Assembly: GCF_036898095.1 (NCBI RefSeq)
Contig: NC_090738.1
Span: 56,244,648 to 56,308,647, forward strand
DNA: 64,000 bases
Direction of reading: 5' to 3'
Source of the DNA: Palaemon carinicauda
Taxonomy: Eukaryota > Arthropoda > Malacostraca > Decapoda > Palaemonidae
In this document: positions 58,616-64,000 of the stretch, piece by piece
How the letters are laid out: every line of letters begins with the position of its first letter
How positions within the stretch are numbered: the stretch's first letter is position 1
Notes under the pieces: model-generated
Told to the model about the DNA's origin: nothing
Seen by the model: the letters and a program-made list of their open reading frames with translations, nothing else
Databases searched by the model: none
Program-made: the position numbers and the translations under genes

Positions 58616-60538
58616 TCCTACTTTTGTAGCGATTGCGCATGGGGGTTTTCCCTGTTATTCTAACCTTTTGTGATCTTTATTGAGAGGATTTATAATGCAA
58701 TCTCCAGCTTCTTTTGCCTCTGGAAAGTTGAGTATTTATTCTTTACAGTACATAATTTTTAGCTCCTGCTTCACAGTGAAATTAGTGTAATTTTATGTGT
58801 TATGGAGCTTAGCCGCTCATTGGAGGCGCCATGGGCGCTGTCGTTTGTTACGCATGTGTTATTTAGTCAGCAGAATGACATTCCTGGTTGTAATAGCATT
58901 AGTAAATTATGAAAGCTATTTAGGCACAATTATACTAGTAAAGATATATTTATGCATATAAATTTACTCTTCCTTATGTCGATCATATACGTTAGAGTTT
59001 CGGCGATTTAGGTAACCGAAATCTCGCCCTGTGCTAGGCTACCTAGCCTATGTGCTTTAGTATACTTTCAGACATTATCCCCGTTTACCCTCGAGTATCG
59101 TTTTATCAATTCAAAGGGAGATAGTATATCTCCTAGAATTGATTAAATAACTCGATACTCGTCTCCTGTGGAGATTTAAGGGTAATCCCTCCTTCCTTCT
59201 GAGTGCCGCCACAGGCGACAACCCTATCTTGGTCTTGCCATAGAGTAGTTCACTCCGGCTTGACTAGGCTAGTGTTTTCTGTCTCCCACCTTTGCCAGCG
59301 AGTATCCCGGCTTGGGTTCTCGACAGAACCTCAGAGTATTCAGTCTTTCTGCCGGCGGCTGAGCAGTTAGGGCGAGTAGTCACTCCCTTGCCGGCTTAGA
59401 GCCGCCGACATACCTAGGCCGCACTTGAAGTGGTAGTATGATGCCGCCACCTTCTCCCCTGCGGTCTAGAAGACTAGACATTCTTCTGCCGCCTTGGATG
59501 GCACCGATACCGAAACAAAGTTTCGTCCTTGTGTAGAAGTGGCGGCAATCCTGCCGCCCTCTTCTACACTGGGTACAGGTCCCTTTTCCCTGCCCCGCTC
59601 TGTCCTTTAGCGATGGCCTAGCTATCGCAATTCTGTGGCCATGGTCCTACAATCTCACTGCTTGCCGGGTAGATTGTGGTGCCGGCTGGGCTCCTACATA
59701 AGCAGCTGTATGGTCACTCAGTCTTTCCCTTATGGACGCAAGGCTCTGGGAAAGGTTGTGCCGGCTGTGGCGGCTGCCGGTGGGAGACTCTTCTACCTTT
59801 GAGTGTTCTTCAGTCCTCCCTCGGACTGCCATCCACATTCCTGAAGCCAGCAGTGACCAACAACGGATCGTGTGGCTGGATGGAAGCTTGAATGATGCAT
59901 TCTCCCCTTCCGTTTGAACCCTCATTCTGGAGGAAGGCAGTAAGGTTAAATACTTATACCCTTATTTATTGTAAACATACATTGTAATAAGGCAGCCCTT
60001 CAATCCATGCTTTCTCTCTCTCTGTCAGCTAGTGCCGCCAGGTACTAACCCAGCCAGCATGCACCGGTGCCGTCAGGTACTAACTCAGCCGGTGGCATGC
60101 CGGCTGGACCGGTGCCGCCAGGTACTACCCAGCCGGCGACATGCCGCCAGGTGCTAGCCTAGCCTGCAACATGCCGGCTGAACTACAATATATGATTATA
60201 CAGTAGCCAGTATATTTGCAGTATAGTATATACTGCAGAGAGAAAACTATAGTATATATTATACAGTAGTTATTTTCCAACATACCTGGTGTATCCTTGC
60301 ACAGTCTATTGTTAAGACCAATCCTATGTTGAAAGAAAAGATTTCCTTCAATACACTGATAGTTAATCAGTTGAAAACTTATCCCACAATATTAAAGATC
60401 TTAAGAAGGGTGAGTGTTAGTATACACTTATTCTATCCCTAGAGGTTAGAACCCTTCTCCTTGAGTTTGCCTTGATATGGAAGCTCTATAACTTTAATTT
60501 TAGGGAGGTCACAGCAATTGGCTGAGCAGGAGGCACAA
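58616..60538 (+). other. DIRS-II 5' untranslated region, GC-richer
   Basis: Long leader with many GCCGCC/CCGGC blocks. 60,030-60,181 holds a degenerate tandem array (three or more units of GTGCCG(C/T)CAGGTACTA...CAGCC). It contains the plus-strand counterpart of the 234-bp unit of DIRS-I at 59,400-59,620 as one diverged copy. ORFs up to 92 codons on either strand show no domain. Confidence 0.55.
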
Positions 60539-60677
60539 GTATGTGTCTTTCCTATTTCCCTTCTAGCTTACTATCCTAAGCTATAATGGTTAAAATATTA
60601 ATATTAATATTTGGCATAAATTGTTTATTATATGAAATAAACAACCGCATATTAATTTGAATTTCCTTTCTTTACAG
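60539..60677 (+). other. Candidate spliceosomal intron before DIRS-II gag
   Basis: GTATGT at 60,539 fits a donor, and TTTCCTTTCTTTACAG ending at 60,677 is a strong acceptor, 9 bp before the gag ATG. DIRS-I shows equally good acceptors at the same place (50,551-50,556 and 50,352-50,357, minus), although its donor position reads ATATGT. Introns are known in some DIRS elements. No transcript evidence. Confidence 0.45.
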
Positions 60678-60686
60678 GAGGACTAA

Positions 60687-61190
60687 ATGAAGTGCAACGT
60701 CATCTTCTGTAACCACAGGAGTAGGAACTTCTGTGGTCACAAAGCATGCAGGTCTCATGCCCCCTGCACCATCACTACCGAAACCCTGTAGTACTGGGAC
60801 CCCCAAGACTGCAACATCTGCCGGACCTTGGTGACCCAATTTTTCGATGACCCCAAGTCAATGGAGTCGAGGGATGCAGCACGAGAAAAGCTGCACAAAT
60901 GGATACGAGGGTTCCAGAAGAACTCTCTAGGACCGTACCTGCCTAATGAAAGGATGCACAGCTTGCTGTTCCCAAAAAGCAGGTAGTGAAGCTGTCGTAC
61001 CCCAAGCACGACCTGAACCTCCCTGCGTCCAGATTACCATCGAGACAGATGTCAGTGAGGCTTTGCAAGGCAAGACCATCCACCAGGAGGAAAGGATGTC
61101 CGAAGTGTCCACGGACATCGAGAAGGATCTTCTTAGAGATGATCCCAAGGAGGAGTCTACCCTACCTCCGGAAGATGAAGATGATGTCAA
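60687..61190 (+). pseudogene. DIRS-II gag, broken
   Basis: ATG at 60,687 opens 'MKCNVIFCNHRSRNFCGHKA' and 'CRSHAPC', a C/H-rich putative zinc finger. TAG at 60,789 interrupts it, and the frame then resumes with 'YWDPQDCNICRTLVTQFFDD', 'EKLHKWIRGFQKNSLGPYLP' to 60,987. In the next frame 'IETDVSEALQGKTIHQEERM' and 'DLLRDDPKEESTLPPEDEDD' continue an acidic tail to about 61,190. The gag packages element RNA in related systems. The start fits the DIRS-I gag and follows the candidate splice acceptor. Confidence 0.7.
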
Positions 61191-61589
61191 GTCCTCGCTA
61201 GGTTCTTGGCCTTCAACCATGGCTTGAGAAGTGATCGTACTAAGGTCGGTATCGGGCTTTTTAGATCTCTTCGAGCGTTTGATGCGTATCTTCTCCAGAC
61301 TCCTGACGCATCTTTTAGCTGTGCTCTTAGCACTCGATCTGTTATCGAAGCAAACTGTAGAGAGCCCAGCACTCTCTCCTGTTCGCGTCTTGATATCCGT
61401 TTGGATTTCAACAGTCTCTTGACAGATCATCTCTTTCCTCTTCTTCCCAGGAATGCACAGCTAAAAGATGCGTCAGGAGTCTGGAGAAGATACGCATCAA
61501 ACGCTCGAAGAGATCTAAAAAGCCCGATACCGACCTTAGTACGATCACTTCTCAAGCCATGGTTGAAGGCCAAGAACCTAGCGAGGACT
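61190..61589. repeat. Perfect 135-bp inverted repeat in DIRS-II
   Basis: 61,190-61,324 and 61,455-61,589 are exact reverse complements, separated by 130 bp. The left arm plus spacer reads, on the minus strand, 'KSKRISRREQERVLGSLQFA' and 'SITDRVLRAQLKDASGVWRR', the real RT-RNase H connection, and the right arm repeats it forward. So part of the element was copied back on itself and the RT core was lost. Confidence 0.93.
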
Positions 61590-62153
61590 GCACCCTTACA
61601 ACCACCTCCACCATCGGTAACCATCCACGTGGAGGCCTCGACGGAAGGGTGGGGAGGTCACTCCCATCAGAAGAAAGTCGAAGGGACTTGGTCTTCTCTG
61701 TTCAAGACCTTTCACATCAACATTTTGGAGGCCATTGCAGTCCTCTTGAAGTTAAAAAAACTCTCCCCTCGCAGATCAGCCGACATCAGGCTGATCTTGG
61801 ACAGCGAAGTGATAATGAGATATCTAAACCGACAAGGCTCGAGATCGCCCCATATCAACCATGTGATATTAGCCATCTTTCGTTTAGCGAAAAAGAAGAG
61901 ATGTCACTTATCAGCAGTTCACCTTCCAGGGTTCCGCAATGTGACGGCGGACGCTCTATCCAGGCTCAAGCCAATAGAGTCAGAATGGTTCCTAGATGCA
62001 GACTCATTCTCCTTCATCTTGCAACAAGTCCCGGAACTGCAGATCGACCTCTTCGCGACGAGCGACAACAAGAAACTACCTCGATATGTAGCCCCATACG
62101 AGAACCCCCTAGCGGAGGCGACGGACGCCATGTCCCTCGATTGCAACAGATAG
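61455..62153 (+). pseudogene. DIRS-II RNase H and following domain
   Basis: The open frame runs from within the inverted repeat to 62,153: 'LKDASGVWRRYASNARRDLK', 'VTIHVEASTEGWGGHSHQKK' (usual TDAS is VEAS), 'FHINILEAIAVLLKLKKLSP' (E), 'IRLILDSEVIMRYLNRQGSR' (D) and 'HLSAVHLPGFRNVTADALSR' (D), then 'LQIDLFATSDNKKLPRYVAP', the IDLFAT block that follows RNase H in DIRS. The frame upstream of 61,455 (Met at 61,206) is produced by the inverted duplication and is not genuine. RT palm and fingers are missing. Confidence 0.83.
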
Positions 62154-62390
62154 ACCAGGATTTACCTGTTCCCTCCAACCAATCTCCTGCTGAAGGTCCT
62201 CAACAGGCTGAAATCCTTCCAAGGAACGGCAGCTCTAGTGGCTCCCAAGTGGCCAAAGAGCAACTGGTTCCCTCTGACAATGGAACTGAAGCTGAGGCTG
62301 GTCCCTCTACCGAACCCAGCACTATCTCAACAGGTTCATAAGCCGACTGTCTTCGCTTCATCACAGAGAACCCAAAACCTTCATCTCATG

Positions 62391-63374
62391 ATTTTCTCGC
62401 CCTAGCGGTTAAGAAAAGATTTGGGATCTCAAGAGGCAGTATAGACTTCTTAGAAGAATACAAGTCCAAGTCAACAAGAAGACAATATGAATCGTCTTGG
62501 AAAAAGTGGGTTGCTTTCGTTAAAGTAAAAGGACTGGAAGAAATCTCAATAGATATTTGTGTCCTTTATCCACCTTCATGAACAAGGTCTAGCAGCCAAC
62601 ACAATAACCACATGTAAGTCTCCCCTGACTAGACCTCTTCTATACGCCTTCCAAGTGGACCTGACGAATGATATCTTTAACAAGATCCCGAAAGCATGTG
62701 CTAGACTTAGGCCTGCAGCTCCTCTGAAGCCCATTTCATGGTCCTTGACCAAAGTCCTACATTATATTTCAACCATGAACAATGAAGATTGTTCCCTTAA
62801 GGATCTAACTCAAAAAGTTATTTTCCTGTACGCTATAGCTTCAGGGGCCAGAGTTAGTGAAATAGTGGCCCTATCCAGAAATGAGGGCCATATTCAGTTC
62901 ACAGACGTGGGAGAACTGAATCTCTTTCCTGATCCAACATTTCTCGCCAAAAACGAGCTACCCACTAAAAGATGGGGTCCCTGTAGAATCTGCCCACTGA
63001 AGGAAGATGTCTCTCTGTGCCCAGTAAATGTCTAAAGGTCTATCTTCAAAGAACTTCAGACTTCAGGGAAAAAAAGCTCTTTAAAGGAGAAACTTCAGGA
63101 TCAAACTTATCCCTAAAACAATTGATGGCGAAGCTCACCTACTTTATTCGCTGAGCGGATCCTGACAGTACACCCGCAGGTCATGATCCAAGGAAAATTG
63201 CTTCATCACTGAACTTTTTTCAGTATATGGATTTTGAGCATCTTCGCTCATATACTGGATGGAAGTTATCCAGAGTGTTCTATAAACATTATGCAAAGCA
63301 AGTGCATGAATTGAATAATTATGTGGTGGCGGCAGGTAGTGCATTAAAAACCTGTCGTCTAGTAAGGCGATGAA
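62391..63374 (+). pseudogene. DIRS-II tyrosine recombinase
   Basis: 'FLALAVKKRFGISRGSIDFL' and 'STRRQYESSWKKWVAFVKVK' form the SAM-like core-binding start. After a frameshift near 62,560, 62,559-63,035 gives 'GLAANTITTCKSPLTRPLLY' and 'KVIFLYAIASGARVSEIVAL', with the box I Arg in GARVSE. The last part (about 63,170-63,374) gives 'PAGHDPRKIASSLNFFQYMD' (the H-x-x-R box), 'GWKLSRVFYKHYAKQVHELN' (candidate catalytic Tyr in KHYAK) and the end 'VVAAGSALKTCRLVRR' before TGA. It would cut and rejoin DNA to insert circular element DNA. Catalytic residues are mostly visible, but at least two frame breaks prevent a full product. Confidence 0.83.
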
Positions 63375-63548
63375 CAGTGAATTGATTGAGACTCTCAATT
63401 AGGGTGAAAAGGTGTTGAAACTTACCAGTGCAATGGCTTTTTAAGTGAGTGTCACCATGGTGACACTAAAGACTGTTAAAAAAATCGCAGGTGTAGAATT
63501 ATACAGATAACACTTGTGCCGTGTGTACTTTTACAGTGTTGATAATAT
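63375..63548. other. No recognisable gene
   Basis: Short interval after the recombinase stop. It includes the palindrome GTGTCACCATGGTGACAC (about 63,450), an 18-bp perfect inverted repeat. Confidence 0.6.
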
Positions 63549-63859
63549 ATGACAAATTCGTAGATAATTTGTATTTTTCCTAACTATACAAACCTTAGCT
63601 ATTTACATGGGGTAATTACTTCGGCGTAGCTGAATGACGAGCCATAAAAGTTTTAACGAGGGTTTACTACCCCGCCGCTAGTTAGCGGGGGGGTAGGGAG
63701 GGGTAGCTAGCTACCCCCCCCCCTCCTCCACACCGGTGAGTGCTTCACTTTGCTTAGAGGTAGGACTTATCTTGGGGGACAGGGCTGGCGGGCACATATG
63801 TGTAAATAGCTAAGGTTTGTATAGTTAGGAAAAATACAAATTATCTACGAATTTGTCAT
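63549..63859. repeat. 59-bp inverted repeats, DIRS-type terminal sequence of another family
   Basis: 63,549-63,607 (ATGACAAATTCGTAGATAAT...) and 63,801-63,859 are exact reverse complements around a 193-bp spacer. The right arm is followed by TTTGTTCCGTAACTGAAATA and CAAACCACGCTATTTACAT, a second end-like block, in the manner of a DIRS complementary region. From memory this wording is common in decapod repeats, but I could not check it. The spacer has long C and G runs (about 63,690-63,722). Confidence 0.7.
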
Positions 63860-64000
63860 TTGTTCCGTAACTGAAATACAAACCACGCTATTTACATGGG
63901 GTGACTTAACCCTTAGGAAGGGCGGTAAGTCCCCTGCCATACTGGCTTTGGCTTGCCCGGGGACCCCAAATTCGAGTGTGTAGGTACTCAAGAAGTAACG

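Larger units (their letters stand above)
58311..63540 (+). mobile_element. DIRS-II, second DIRS of the same family (plus)
   Basis: Starts TTTTTTGGGCTCAAGCCATG, then TCGTCCTGATGG inside the Gypsy-III gag, and carries left ITR, 5' region, gag, RNase H and tyrosine recombinase in order. The RT polymerase domain is missing. The right ITR and complementary region are not seen before 63,540, where a different terminal sequence begins, so the element is truncated, interrupted, or extends past the window. Confidence 0.83.

Noticed and set aside
61206..61454. N-terminal 83 residues of the 315-codon ORF as a real protein start
   Set aside because: This part is the reverse complement of the RT-RNase H connection made by the inverted duplication.

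Overview
This is a eukaryotic, intron-poor, repeat-dominated stretch. I see no convincing host protein gene apart from one displaced, mutated histone H3 copy. Long (TA)n, (GA)n and (AAT)n microsatellites, abundant DIRS elements with a tyrosine recombinase, Ty3/gypsy and BEL/Pao fragments and several LINE families fit an arthropod. A decapod crustacean (shrimp, prawn or crab) is most likely. That is inferred from repeat style; no marker gene proves the species.

Layout. 1-5 kb: LINE fragments, microsatellites, two copies of a SINE-like repeat (one inserted backwards into the other), and a decayed minus-strand LINE with coiled-coil ORF1 and endonuclease remnants. 5-12 kb: two copies of a repeat carrying nuclear-receptor-type half-sites, two solo-LTR-like repeats, and a third SINE-like copy. 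9.9-14.6 kb: a decayed plus-strand DIRS-like element whose reverse transcriptase is split by an uninterrupted histone H3 reading frame. 14.57-18.74 kb: old Ty3/gypsy element (Gypsy-I, minus) with both LTRs. 18.7-32.5 kb: AT-rich DNA with LINE fragments, including one LINE whose 3' end matches the SINE-like repeats. 32.5-35.8 kb: 3'-truncated BEL/Pao element (minus). 35.8-37.7 kb: RTE-like LINE. 40.0-40.5 kb: inverted LINE fragments around a long (TA)n tract.

41.9-63.5 kb is a nested set. A Ty3/gypsy element (Gypsy-III, minus) has its pol at 42.0-44.5 kb and its gag-protease at 57.5-58.3 kb. Between them sits DIRS-I (44.5-57.5 kb, minus) with inverted terminal repeats, an internal complementary region, tyrosine recombinase, RT/RNase H and gag. 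DIRS-I itself contains a younger Ty3/gypsy (Gypsy-II, 51,979-56,381, two 254-bp LTRs). A second DIRS of the same family (DIRS-II, plus) enters Gypsy-III at about 58.31 kb and runs towards the end of the window, where a different DIRS-type inverted terminal sequence appears at 63.55-63.86 kb.

Most elements are dead: frame breaks are common, and several catalytic motifs are altered or deleted. The strongest points for follow-up are the H3 copy inside a DIRS RT, the DIRS complementary region that joins copies of both element ends, the nesting order, the SINE/LINE shared tail, and a perfect 135-bp inverted duplication inside DIRS-II. All calls come from reading the sequence and conceptual translations; no database search was run.
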